From contig JAULBX010029401.1 in the NCBI GenBank assembly GCA_032358255.1, positions 1-22,054 on the forward strand: 22,054 bases of DNA, in the 5' to 3' direction. Position 1 is the stretch's first letter, and the number at the start of each line of letters is the position of its first letter. Origin of the DNA: Heterotrichella gracilis. Its lineage: Eukaryota; Sar; Xanthophyceae; Tribonematales; Xanthonemataceae. A program made the translations under genes and the position numbers. Shown here piece by piece: positions 8,166 through 17,861 of this stretch. The notes beneath the pieces are model-generated. The model worked only from the letters and a program-made list of their open reading frames with translations, was not told the origin of the DNA and did not search any database.

Positions 8166-11100
8166 TCACTCTGCAAACAGGTGCCCCAAGACGCCGTCAT
8201 CTTCCTCCACCATCTCCTGCGCCCCGAGGGGCCTGGCACTGGTAGAGGCAAAGCCCATCTGGTCCACGGCACTTGGGGCCCAATGGCTGCCATACCACCC
8301 CTGGCCTCCATGGGAACCCTCGGGGTCTTGGGAGAACGCGATCTGCATCTGGGGCGCGCTGGGCAGCGAGCTGGTGGTGCTGTCGCCTCCGAAGATGAAC
8401 TGCGGCAGGTGGGGCTCGGGGGGCAAGGCCGCCTGGCTGCGTGCTGGCGCTGCCTCCGTGGGCCGTGTGTCTTGGCAGATTACCCGCGCCCTGCACAGCC
8501 GGCAACGCATCAGTGGGCAGCAGAGGGACAGGCAGAAGGGAGGGAGGGAGACGCCTCCATGTGGCAGCCATGGTGGAAGCTCAGGTTGTGCTGATTCAGC
8601 TGGCTAGGTGCCCCAAACAGGGGTGGATAACAATGCACTGCAGGGACCTTGGCTGCACATTGGCGCCTTCCAGGGCTTGTCCATACAGCCACGATAGGAC
8701 TTCCCAACAACTCCTAGTAACTGTTTCCCTTGTGCAGTCCAGGGGCCATTGTCGGTACCTGTGGGACGGGTAGTCCAGGCCATGCTTGCCCAGCAGCTCG
8801 TTAAGCGCATCATACACCGGGCGCGCCGCAGCGGGGGGCGCAATGACGTTGCCCACCAGCAGCTGCCTGGCTGACAGGGGCCTGCCGTAGAACTGCAGGT
8901 TGATGCTGTCCCGGGTGAGCATGACAGTGCCTTCGACAGACACACCTGCGCGGCGAGGGCAGCGGCGGTTATTGGCGCCTGTGTGGTGGATCTAGGAAGC
9001 CAGTGTTTTTGAGGCGCTGACAACGCCTGGCGTGCCCATGGGTCCCATCAGCACGCCAGGGATGGGTAAACCATTTCCGCACCCTAATATCTCTATGAAT
9101 TGCCGCAAAGTCCCTCAACACCATTCCTATCTGTTTCAACGCACCCATGAACGCCCCCTTGCTGCAGCTGTAGGAGTAGCACAGCGCCGCCCCGCTGTAC
9201 CCCAGCCGCATGTTGGCCTCCGCCTGGCGCCCCATGGGCCCCATGGCCACACTGGCGTTGCCCCCCACCCCCAGATGCACGGGGCCGCAGAATGCCTTGA
9301 CCGCAGACTCGTTCCGGAGCACTATGAGCAGGTCGGTGAGCTCGCCACCCAGCTGCAGCAGGCAGGCGAGTTTGGGTTAGGCGCGTTATTGGTTTGTTAT
9401 TATTACATGTAGGGGTTGAGTTAGTCAGAAAGGTGCGCCAAACAAGTGTTGTAAGCATGTGGCGTCACACGTGCAGTTCATGTTTAACCTAACACCACAC
9501 ATATTGCAAACAGCACAGTGACCACGCTGTCCAGATGTGAAAAAGTGCACTCAGCCAACGCAAGCGCACCTGCAGGCCCCATCCGATGCTGCACGCCGCC
9601 AGCGCCGAGGGGGGCGACCAGTCCCCATCCTCCCTGCGGGTCACCACCAGCCCAGTCCCCACCGAGCAGGACCACCCCATCCCCAGCTTGGCAACAGACA
9701 GGATGGCGAAACCAGCTGCGCCTTGCAGCACGGCGCTGGGCACCTGCATGGGGACAAGCACATGTTAGGGTTTCAACCACTTAAGGGTTTAGGGAGAGGG
9801 TTTAGCCACCGAGAGGATGGCAAAGCAGGCTGTGCCTTGCAGCACGGAGCTCGGCACCTGCATGTGGACAAGCCCAGTGTAGGATTTAACCCATTCTAGG
9901 GTATAGGGTTTAGACACTGGCAGCACGGTTACAACGCAGCACGGCGACCAAAAGCAAGGGTTTTCCGGCTCTCACTGCACTCTTCTCCAACCATGGTAAT
10001 ATGAAGCAGCACACCTGAGGCTGCAGCAAGCCAACTTGGCAGAAGGTGCAGTAGGGTTTAGGGTTCATCGTTCGGGGCGTAGGGTTTTGAAGTGTCGTGC
10101 ACCTGCTTCTCGGACACATGCAGCGTGCCAACCTCGCAGAAGATGCGCGGTAGGGTTTAGGGTGTTGCGTTGGGATTTCCCGCCCCAGCTTCTTGGGCTG
10201 CAGCAAGGTGCCCAGAAATTTAGGGTTTAGCGTTTGGTTTTAAAGGTTTTGCGCACCTGCTTCTCTGGCTGCAGCGTGCCGACCTGACAGAAGGTGCGCA
10301 GTATGTTTGCCGCCTTGAAGATGTCTGCGTCCAGCGAGGATGACAGCGGGTTGTTGAACCAGGAGCGCAGCACTGAGCCGTCGGTGAGGTCATGCACCGC
10401 GGGCTGCACTGCGCGGCTGATGGTGCCTGCAATATGGGGGGCAAGCAGCTTAACACCTAGGTCTGCACCCAAGGAGGCATGCACCGCATAGGGGGTATGG
10501 TAGCGTGCGTTGGATGACTTTTGCAACACAGAGGGAGAGCAGCACTGAGCCATCGGTCAGGTCATGCACAGCGGGCTGCACTGCGCGGCTGATGGTGCCT
10601 GCAGGACAAGCCGGTTGGCGACGGTACAGTGCAGTTTTCTATCCAGCTTTTCATCCAGCATTTTATATCCAGCCTTTGATCCAGCTTGAACCTAGGTTTG
10701 TACCCAGTGAGGCTGGCAGATGCGACCGCAATCGGGGGTGTAGTATGTGTGGGTTAGACTCCCTTGTAGCACAGAGGGAGAGCAGGTGCAGCACCAGCAC
10801 CAGGAGCGCACGAGTGCCACATATCATGCGCATATCTCTGGCGCTCACGCTCTACCATGACCTCTTTGGAACCATGCTGAAGGTAGGGTTTTTGGATTTT
10901 CTACAGCACCTACCTGCCAGGAAGGGTTGCAGCGGCTCCAGCAGGCGGGAGCAGTTGTCGCAGGCGCGCTGCGGCTCCTGCTGCTGGAACTTTGGGGGCA
11001 GCAGGCGGCGCTGGTGGCAGCAGTTGTTGCAGAATAAGTTGCCGCACAGCCTGCAGTGGTGCCTGGTGCGGTACATGAACCTGCACACATTTCACAGATA

Positions 11101-12965
11101 TTAAGAAGTACTTCAATTTCAATATGGGCCTGGACACAAGGAGGCAATTGGTACCTGCTACGCAACCCAGGAAACCCACCGCTAGTTAAATAAGGGTTTA
11201 GGGTCAAAGTGGCGACAGTGGCAACCTGCAGTGGTGCCTGGTAAGCGCACCAAGCCGGCTTTGCGAAGCCCCAGAGAATATACGATACGGCCTCGTTGCA
11301 AAGCAACCTCCACACTGGCTGCACTGGCAGTGGCAATCAAGGAGACCCACGCTGGTTGAACAAGGAAAACTTCACAGGTGGGTTAAGCAGGGCGGTGATT
11401 TTGGCCTCACTTGAAAGCCGCGGAGCACGTCCCACACTCGTGGGCTAGGCTGTCTGGCATCCACTGCGGCGGCTCCAGGCTCATCAGGTCTCCAGCCCCA
11501 GCCAGGACTGTGCTCAACGACACGTGCATGGGAGGGGCGGAGGGAACCAGGGTGAGGCTGTCTGAGTTACCCGCCTCGAGTGCCTTGCCCTGCAACAGGC
11601 AGAGGAGGCCAGCACGTCAGCAAAGCCTTATGGAAGTTGCCCACTACCAAGTAGGGCTGCCCACTGTTGCACAGGCTGTCAAAGTTTGCCCAAGCAACTT
11701 TCCCAGTCTAAGCCTTTGCAACCCTTTAACAGAGATGAAGTTAGGCCCCTGCAAACACTGCCTAAGCACTTCCCCACTCCCAACCTTTGCACAACCCAAG
11801 TATCTGTCCCAACGGACGAGCCAAGGAAAGGTGCTCCACTTATTGAACTGGCACTCTACAGCATACCTATCGTATGCGCGTATGTTTCATGTGACCTTAG
11901 CAGTGCCAGCTTGCCAGCCATCCACCTCCACTTTGCTCAGCGCTTAAAAATACGCCTTCAAACACTGCCTGAGCACCTACCCCCTCTTAAGCCTTTACTC
12001 AAGTATCCATCCCAAGGAAGAGCCAAAGGAAAGGTGCTCCACCCTTTGACCTGGCAATTTATCATACCCTATCACAGGAGCATAGCTACCTTCATATGAG
12101 CCTACCTTAGCACTCTACCACACCTTTCACAAGACCATATCTACCTCATGAGTAAGCAAGTGCTTTCCAGCTCAAAAGCCAGGTTAGCACGTCTGGGCAT
12201 GCCTCACCCCAGTCCAAGAGCCAAGGCTTATCACACACCGTTCCCAGTGTGGCAGATGGGTGCCCAACCTTATGAGCATACCTTGGCAGTAACAGCTTGC
12301 CAGCCATCCTCCTCCACCGTGCCCAGGGTTGTGGCCAGAGATACCAGGTCACGGAGCTCTCTATTCACCACCAGGGGCAGCACCGCACTGAAGGGCGATC
12401 GGCACAGAGGGCACTCGGGCTTGGCCCTCTGCACGTGTGCCATGCACTGCAGGCAGCCGTTGTGGCCTGCAAGAAGGGAGCACAAGGTTGATTTTGAGCA
12501 GTGTTATGGTAGGCACAGAGGCATCCTATTGCTGTAACGTGAGCACCCTCGGGATGGACAAAACGAGGGGTGCAAGTTCGATCCGACGAGGCTCGCCCAG
12601 CGGCGAGGAAGGAAGGCAAGAGCCTTGCGGACAGGCCTCAGGAAACCAGATACACGACCAATTCCAGAGTTTGAACGCAGTTGCAAGGTTGGTATGGGGG
12701 TTTGAACGCACCACCCCGGTACATCCACCTGGACACACAGCTGTTCGCTGGCCTGCACCTACTCAGCAAAGTTTGAAAGGACACCACCAACCACACCATT
12801 CCCAGCCCGCAGCACAGCAAGAGCAGGGTTTTGCAAGACCAATAGGCTCTCCTGCCAGTTCGCAAAAGCCCTGGCCAACGTACCGCAAGGCAGGGTGACT
12901 GGTCCACCATACTTCCCAAGCACCTCCACGCACACAGCGCACACTGGGACAGCGTTCCCGTTCAT
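8166..12965 (-). CDS. RING-FYVE-SYLF (Ysc84/DUF500) domain protein
   Basis: Nine exons, 12965-12884, 12466-12282, 11589-11411, 11080-10914, 10426-10257, 9743-9570, 9352-9145, 8945-8759 and 8490-8166, join in phase to 558 aa. Residues 9-49 form a C3HC4 RING (CAVC, LPCGH, NGCLQC, ECPLC) interrupted by intron 1. Residues 132-192 form a FYVE finger: WMPD, CGTC, RTRHHCRLCG, CNNCC, RACDNC, with a small change from the usual RVC. From about 206 to 450 lies a SYLF domain (NILRTFCQVG, AAGFAILSVAKLGMGWS, NMRLGYSGAALCYSYSCSKG, VSVEGTVMLTRDSINLQFYG). A Pro/Ser/Gly-rich tail ends in acidic LGHLFAE. FYVE fingers bind PI3P on endosomes, SYLF domains bind lipids/actin, and RING-HC fingers are usually E3 ubiquitin ligases. 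Plants have FYVE-SYLF proteins; the N-terminal RING is an unusual addition to that pair. Upstream non-coding exons cannot be excluded. Confidence 0.9.
9803..9857 (-). repeat. Echo of exon 6 start, truncated at a telomere-like motif
   Basis: Inside intron 5 of the RING-FYVE-SYLF gene, 9857-9803 repeats the first 19 codons of exon 6 (9743 onward), with its CAG acceptor and the upstream CCAC/CCATGCAG. The peptide would read VPSSVLQGTACFAILSVAK against VPSAVLQGAAGFAILSVAK in the exon. The copy stops at the codons for VAK and continues straight into TAAACCC and CCCTAAACCC (minus strand). Confidence 0.85.
10013..10230 (-). repeat. Array of three decayed echoes of exon 5 end with TTTAGGG motifs
   Basis: Three copies of the exon 5 3' edge (real edge 10300-10257) lie downstream of it in intron 5, at 10050-10013, 10150-10101 and 10215-10187. 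Their edges are spaced 88, 86 and 70 nt from one another and from the real edge. Each is bounded on the upstream (exon-interior) side by TAGGGTTTAGGG or TTTAGGGTTTAG on the plus strand, at nearly the same position relative to the exon. Two copies keep a GT donor after CAG; the third has lost it. This is a tandem array whose unit is telomere-like motif, exon edge, donor and intron start. Confidence 0.85.
10435..10795 (-). repeat. Tandem duplication covering exon 5 start and intron 4
   Basis: 10598-10541 copies the first 58 nt of exon 5 (10426-10369) with three mismatches, including a TGCAG acceptor. The adjoining intron is duplicated too: 10446-10552 corresponds to 10681-10795, sharing CAGCTT, CCTAGGT, GGGGGT and CACAGAGGGAGAGCAG. 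After the copied part the echo frame continues for about 25 codons and stops, so inclusion would truncate the protein. Confidence 0.85.
11166..11365 (-). repeat. Duplications in intron 3, including an exon 4 echo
   Basis: CCTGCAGTGGTGCCTGGT at 11225-11242 is identical to exon 4 at 11051-11068 (the FYVE RTRHHCRL codons). It lies upstream of exon 4 in the gene's sense, next to GGGTTTAGGGTC (11194-11205). A second pair, 11166-11195 and 11338-11365, shares a GGAAACCCACCGCTAGTT-like block. Confidence 0.65.
11746..12050 (-). repeat. Tandem units in intron 2 carrying an echo of exon 2 end
   Basis: 11896-11941 repeats the last codons of exon 2 (12282-12325): the echo reads VEVDGWQAGTAK where the exon has VEEDGWQAVTAK, and a GT donor follows. 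Flanking intron sequence is also duplicated: 11746-11850 and 11958-12050 share AAACACTGCCT.AGCAC, AAGTAT and GGAAAGGTGCTCCAC. Intron 2 (12281-11590) is therefore at least partly built from one duplicated unit of about 200-390 nt. No telomere-like motif adjoins this one. Confidence 0.75.
12504..12600 (+). repeat. Possible tRNA-derived (SINE-like) segment in intron 1
   Basis: Within intron 1 of the RING-FYVE-SYLF gene, GTTCGATCC (about 12574-12582) fits the Pol III B-box consensus GWTCRANNC. A loose A-box-like TAGGCACAGAGGC lies about 60 nt upstream. No cloverleaf can be folded and no target-site duplication was found. The segment might be a degraded SINE or chance. Confidence 0.2.
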
Positions 12966-14157
12966 GGTTTGCCCGCCGCTGCTTCAAGAGGGGCCAAGGC
13001 GTTACGCTGCCATATGCGAGCACCCCACACGGCAGGTCTGGCCACCAAGCGTGCAGGGGGGTTCCGGACACTGCACACAGTTTCAGATAGCTGGGTGATA
13101 AGGTTGGGATGAGGCCGTCCTCGCCCAGTCACCTATCTGTGAGGAATACACGGCAGCTGGTGCTGCAACACGACGATGACGACTTTATACAGCGAACCCA
13201 GCTGGCTGCGGGGTGTGCCACTGTGGAATGGTTGCAAACTTTGCGACCCTTCAAACAACCCTTTATATTGTGCAGAGTCACAGCTTGCCAATATCACAAA
13301 TGATCCAAAGCGATGATCAAAGCCTGGATTCAATTATAGACAAATCCCTGGGATGCAGCCAATGGGGATGCCAACCCACAGAACTTTAGCATGCATGCAT
13401 GAGGCAGAAGCAAGAGGTATATACCAGGCACCACTTGCGATGCAATACTGTAGTTGTGTTGTTCGGTTTGATTGTATTATGCTGCTCATACAGTGCGTTA
13501 AAGGAAGCAAACTGCACGAGCACCTCGGCACTTGGTCCCAGTGACATGCCTAGCAATAACCCGTGGCAGGCCCTCTTGACTTAGCGCCTGCTACTATCGT
13601 GCGTCGTGCTCAACAATTATCTACCTCTCTGATAGAAAGCAATTGCTCATTCCCGGGTGGCTTACCCCAAAAACAAGTGGGGGTCGTCTCGCCAGGTGAT
13701 GCAGATGGACGGCAGGCTTGGGTGAAGCGTTGGCCAGCCATGGCTATCACCAGTTGTGAGGTGCAATGTCGGTGACTGGCGTATGGCTGCATGTGTCGGA
13801 CTCTACAACAGAGGCTGCTGAGGTGCTTTGCTAGCTCTCCTAGTACCACACGCACGAATCGGGCCACACAACAGAAACCCAGGGGAGAGAAAGCGCACAA
13901 GCCCAAGAGGATGGGTGACACCACGCCCAAAAAGGGGCTGACGGTGGGTTCCAAGTCCAGGGTAGTGAGTGGCATGCAAACGCTGTATGCATGCATATGG
14001 AGCAAGCTGTGTATTGTGTTGGACAGGAGTGCCTGGCGTTCGGCGACTGTTGGTGGACGCATCCCTCTGGGGCTACGCATGTAACTGTAACTGGAGCAAG
14101 CTGTGCACGGAGCGGGAACAAACTACGCCACCATAAGCCCTGTGTTAGGTAGTCACC
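12966..14157. promoter_or_regulatory. Divergent intergenic region between RING-FYVE-SYLF and DBR1
   Basis: About 1.2 kb separates the two divergent ATGs. No gene-like ORF is recognised on either strand. TATGCATGCATA lies at 13986-13997, the same palindromic core as at 4952 and 18807. GGAGCAAGCTGTG occurs twice (about 13999 and 14093), close to the DBR1 start. Promoter assignment rests on position only. Confidence 0.5.
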
Positions 14158-17100
14158 ATGGCGGACTCTGAAGTACCCCATGAGGTTCAGAGTCCGCCCT
14201 TTACATCACATGCTTCTGATATATGGTTGTGCGTACAGTGCCCCGGTTTTATTCCATTGCCAACCAATTGCTTTGTTGTCACAGATTGCGATCGAGGGCT
14301 GCTGCCATGGCGAGCTGGACCGCATCTACGCTACCTTGCAACACCTGGAGCAGAAGCAGGGCAAGAAAATCGACCTGTTGATATCTTGTGGCGACTTCCA
14401 GGTACCGCACATGTGCAATGCCGCATGTACATCGGTCGCATACACAATGGCAAGAATCATGGCATGGTGTAGACCCCAGCATGGCGTGCATCCCATTCGC
14501 CATCCACTCGCCGTCCACGCCCACACGCACGGTAAATACATACAACACATGCAAAGGAATCTATTGTAGATGAAATGTACTCTTTGCATGTCCTATAAAT
14601 TACTAACACCAGTGCCTGGTGCGTGTGGTAGTCAGTGCGGAACCTGGATGACCTGGAGTGCCTCGCGTGCCCACCCAAGTACCGGGAGCTCAACACGTTC
14701 TACAAGTACTACTCAGGAGAGGCGGTTGCGCCATACCCTACGCTTTTCAGTACGCACCGTGACCCTGCTGCTTTGCAACCTCATGTCACCCATCACCCTC
14801 CAGGCCTAGCAGGCCACCGGCTTGCCCATGTACATGGTGTTTAGAAGGATAGAATGATGGATGGTGGGAAGGTTTATCAGTTCGGAAGGACCATAGGCAA
14901 TTTCCTGGGGGATTGGTGTTCAAATTCCAAAATAGGTGGCAAGGTCAACTTGGCCCCTGCCTGCATGGAGACTTTCGTAGCATATTCCATAGTCACAAGC
15001 GCTTGCGCCCGCATGGACTCATCTGGGTTTCTTCCCTTGTGTGTGCCAGTTGGTGGCAACCACGAGGCCTCCAACTACCTGTGGGAGCTGTTCTATGGCG
15101 GCTGGACAGCGCCCAACATCCGCTACCTGGGCCACGCGGGGGTGGTCAACTTTGGGGGCGTGCGCATCGCGGGGCTGTCCGGGATCTACAAGGGGAACCA
15201 CTACCGCCAGGTGCGGACATGCATGGATCTGGGCGTCCTGAGCCTTCCTCGAGTGCAATCTGCGCCTGCATATGGCGGCTGCAGGTTTGCTAGGATTGTG
15301 GGAATCAGGAATATCCCTAAAAGTCTGACCGTGGATGACCAAACTTTGTCGCACAGATTAATGGCAAATGTAAAGTGCAAGTGTGGCAGCCATCACCATG
15401 TGCCATACGCGGGCCACCCATGGTAAAAGACTCGTAAGCGGAGCGTTTAAACCACAATCTGCGCTTTATCCCCAATCCTACATCTTTGGCCTTCAACTCA
15501 ACCTGCAACTTGCTTACTCCCCTGCCTACCCTCAGGGCCACTATGAGATGCCCCCCTACACCGACGACAGCATACGCAGCGCCTACCACATCCGCCAGCT
15601 GGACGTGTACCGCCTGGCCCAACTGAGGGGGGAGGTGGATGTGTTCCTCTCGCACGACTGGCCCCAGGGGATTGCGCACCACGGCAACAAGCAGCGCCTT
15701 TTCCAGACGAAGTCCTTTTTGCAGAGAGAGGTAGGGGCATGTGTCCTTGTGGTGTGGCTCGGTGTTGTGTGGGGTTGATGATGGCAGGTGCGACAGCATA
15801 CCGGGGTCTATAAAGCGCAGGTTTAGGGTTTTACGTCAGGGGCAAGGTGGATGTTGTTATTGTCGCATGACTGGCCCCAAGGATTGCACACCAGGGAAAC
15901 CAAAAAGCGCCTCAACCCAACCGCGTTGTGCCTCAGGTTGAGGATAATTCCCTGGGCAGCCCCCCAGCCGCCTTCCTCATGCGCCAACTGCACCCCTGCT
16001 ACTGGTTCTCCGCGCACCTGCACACCAAGTTTGCTGCCCTGTACCCGCACCCAATTGCCCCCGGGGCGGCTCCCGGGGATGCTTCCTTCACGCGCTTTTT
16101 GGCGCTCGACAAGTGCCTGCCACGGCGAGACTTCCTGCAGGTAAGGATGCTGCATCTGCGCTGAATTGGTTGCCATGCAGTGCCAGGGCAGGCTCTTTGT
16201 ATGCCAGTGGTTGCATTTCCTGATGCCGGGGATTCTAAGATATTTAGCTTCACGCAGCAGGGAAAGAAGAACACCATAATTAAAGAATAAGTCAAAATAG
16301 AAATATAAAACCTGAAACCTACTATTGAGCTCCCTGGCGCCGTGGAGTGCAACGTCAGGAGCGAAAAATAAATTGACAGTTAATAATTCCCTTGTTCAGA
16401 TTGTTGAATTCCCCGATGCTGAGGGTCCCAAGGAGTTCAGCTATGACGAGGAGTGGCTGGCGGTGCTGCGCAACACGCACTCGCTCATGAGCACCACGCG
16501 ACAGGGGCCGGTACTGCCAGGTGGGCAATTCTTGCCACTACAAAACTGCCTGACCCTGTGTCTGCCTTTCTTGCTGTTTTGTAGATCTCCAAATTGCTAG
16601 AAATTTCACTGCATAAATCCGGTACTGCCAGGTAGGAATTGATGTCAGACTGCCAGGCAGCAGTCAATGGGTAGCAAGCAGCCCGTATCGCATTCAGCAT
16701 GCTTATCTACGTGACTGCTGCAATGTCCATTACAAGTTGCACGGAGGCTCTATGCAATACGCACTGAATTATGAGCACCACGCGACAGGGGCTGGTGCTG
16801 CCAGCTGGGGATTCCCATTGTCCAAAAGTGATGCGGGACACAACAATTGCACCCTATGCATTCTTTGAAATATTTTAAAGTATGTTAATGACCTGAATTG
16901 CAGTTGACCTTTGCTTACATGATTACCACGCCTGCAGCCATGGAGGCCAGGCAGCACGCCGCAACCGAGTCCGACCTCTCATGGGTGCGGAAGCGGCTGG
17001 CAGAGCGGGGGGAAAGCCGGGTACCCAACAACTTTGTGCCCACAGCGCCCGCACATGGGCCCGGGTCAGCTAAGAGGGGGGTCATGCCGCAGCAGGCGAT

Positions 17101-17861
17101 CAGGAACCCCCAGGCAGTGGAGTTTTTGGACATGCTGGATGTGGAGTACAACCTTGTCCCGGGGGTGCAGGCTGGGGCCAGCGCTGCAGGTGGGTGGCTG
17201 GAGGAATGCTGTTGGAAGTGTCCGAAACAAAAGGGATTTCGCAAAAGCAGGATTTGAAATCATTGGAAGTTTGTCTCCGTTTGCAAAAACAGTGGGGTGG
17301 TACATGGGAGACCAGGCCTCGGCTGTGGCATCTGCATGCATGTGGGGCCGTTTTCATGTTTATGGCTGTACATGCAGCCAGAAGGGTAGGCGAAAGGGCG
17401 ATCCTGCAGGGGGCGTTTGGCCTGGTGATGCTCCTTGGCACAAATGGCAAGCATGGTCGGGTGTGTATGCACATGATTTTCTTCGTTTCAGCAGTGGCCT
17501 CTTATCTTCTTTGTGCATGAAGACCCACACATACAATTGTAGGGTGTAGCGTGAACCCTAAAACCCTAAACATGGTTTTGCTGCCGAGCTTGTGACATGG
17601 GTGTGTGATCCCCCACGTGCAGCTGTTGCCAATCCCGAGGAGATCGACCTAGGAGACGATGAGGTGGAGGATGACATGAGCCCTGCAGCGGGGCCAGGCA
17701 GTATGTTTGCACATGTTGCGATCCACAATTACCCGTCTGCGGGCGATGGAGCGGGTGGCAATGGCGCCACAGGGGTGCTGCCGGCGATTTCTGCGGTTGC
17801 TGCTGCACCCAATCCCGAGGAGATTGAGCTTGGGGATGATGACGAGGATGGTGGTGTTTAA
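14158..17861 (+). CDS. DBR1: RNA lariat debranching enzyme
   Basis: Exons: 14158-14184, 14285-14401, 14632-14749, 15050-15210, 15536-15730, 15937-16140, 16400-16520, 16938-17189 and 17623-17861, all in phase, 477 aa (473 if the donor at 14173 is used). DBR1 cuts the 2',5'-phosphodiester of intron lariats after splicing, in the nucleus. The metallophosphoesterase residues are present: EGCCHGELD (His17), SCGDFQ (Asp46), IGGNHEAS (Asn91, His92), FLSHDWP (His181) and WFSAHLH (His233, His235). The lariat-recognition and C-terminal blocks are also recognisable: [41 protein letters not shown] and [17 protein letters not shown]. The ATG is in CACCATGG. Introns 5 and 7 carry echoes of exons 5 and 7. 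The last exon holds two in-frame NPEEI(D/E)LGDD motifs. The gene is divergent from the RING-FYVE-SYLF gene. Confidence 0.95.
14160..14198 (+). promoter_or_regulatory. 13-bp perfect hairpin over DBR1 start codon and 5' splice site
   Basis: GGCGGACTCTGAA (14160-14172) is followed by a 13-nt loop and the exact reverse complement TTCAGAGTCCGCC (14186-14198). The last base of the ATG (14158-14160) is the first paired base. Both candidate donors of intron 1 fall in or at the edge of the loop: GTACCC at 14173 and GTTCAG at 14185. In RNA the structure would hold exon 1 in one stem-loop. Confidence 0.75.
15820..15912 (+). repeat. Echo of DBR1 exon 5 catalytic segment beside GTTTAGGG
   Basis: 15842-15912 repeats 15631-15700 in exon 5, the codons around the metal-binding HDWP motif, with about 80% identity over 70 nt. 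The copy still reads [12 protein letters not shown] in one frame. It lies in intron 5 just before the exon 6 acceptor, and GTTTAGGGTTTTA (about 15822-15834) precedes it. It does not include a splice junction, unlike most echoes here. Confidence 0.85.
16618..16804 (+). repeat. Two echoes of DBR1 exon 7 end in intron 7
   Basis: 16618-16636 repeats the exon 7 donor edge (CCGGTACTGCCAG then GTAGG), keeping a GT. 16750-16804 repeats the last 55 nt of exon 7 (16466-16520): it reads [15 protein letters not shown] where the exon has [16 protein letters not shown]. Its donor has mutated from GT to CT, and it carries an in-frame stop. There is no obvious telomere-like motif next to these two. Confidence 0.85.
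17628..17850 (+). repeat. In-frame duplication in the last DBR1 exon
   Basis: AATCCCGAGGAGAT occurs at 17631-17644 and again at 17811-17824, each followed by codons for an acidic [14 protein letters not shown] stretch. The copies are 180 nt (60 codons) apart, so the reading frame is kept, and both are translated in the model. The intervening 45 or so residues are low in conserved features. GCA|GTATGT at about 17698 could be a donor that removes part of the spacer. Confidence 0.7.

Noticed and set aside
8181..8594. Long plus-strand ORF (137 codons) opposite the last RING-FYVE-SYLF exon
   Set aside because: It is the antisense shadow of an exon that fits the phase of eight others; it has no domain.
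12437..12898. Plus-strand ORF of 153 codons across intron 1 and exon 2 of the RING gene
   Set aside because: It runs antisense through the RING exon and has no domain of its own.
16904..16937. Acceptor of DBR1 exon 8 at TTGCAG before 16904
   Set aside because: It breaks the phase with the exon 7 donor at 16521. The CTGCAG ending at 16937 restores it and removes a non-conserved peptide. The earlier acceptor would need a GTACTG donor inside exon 7.
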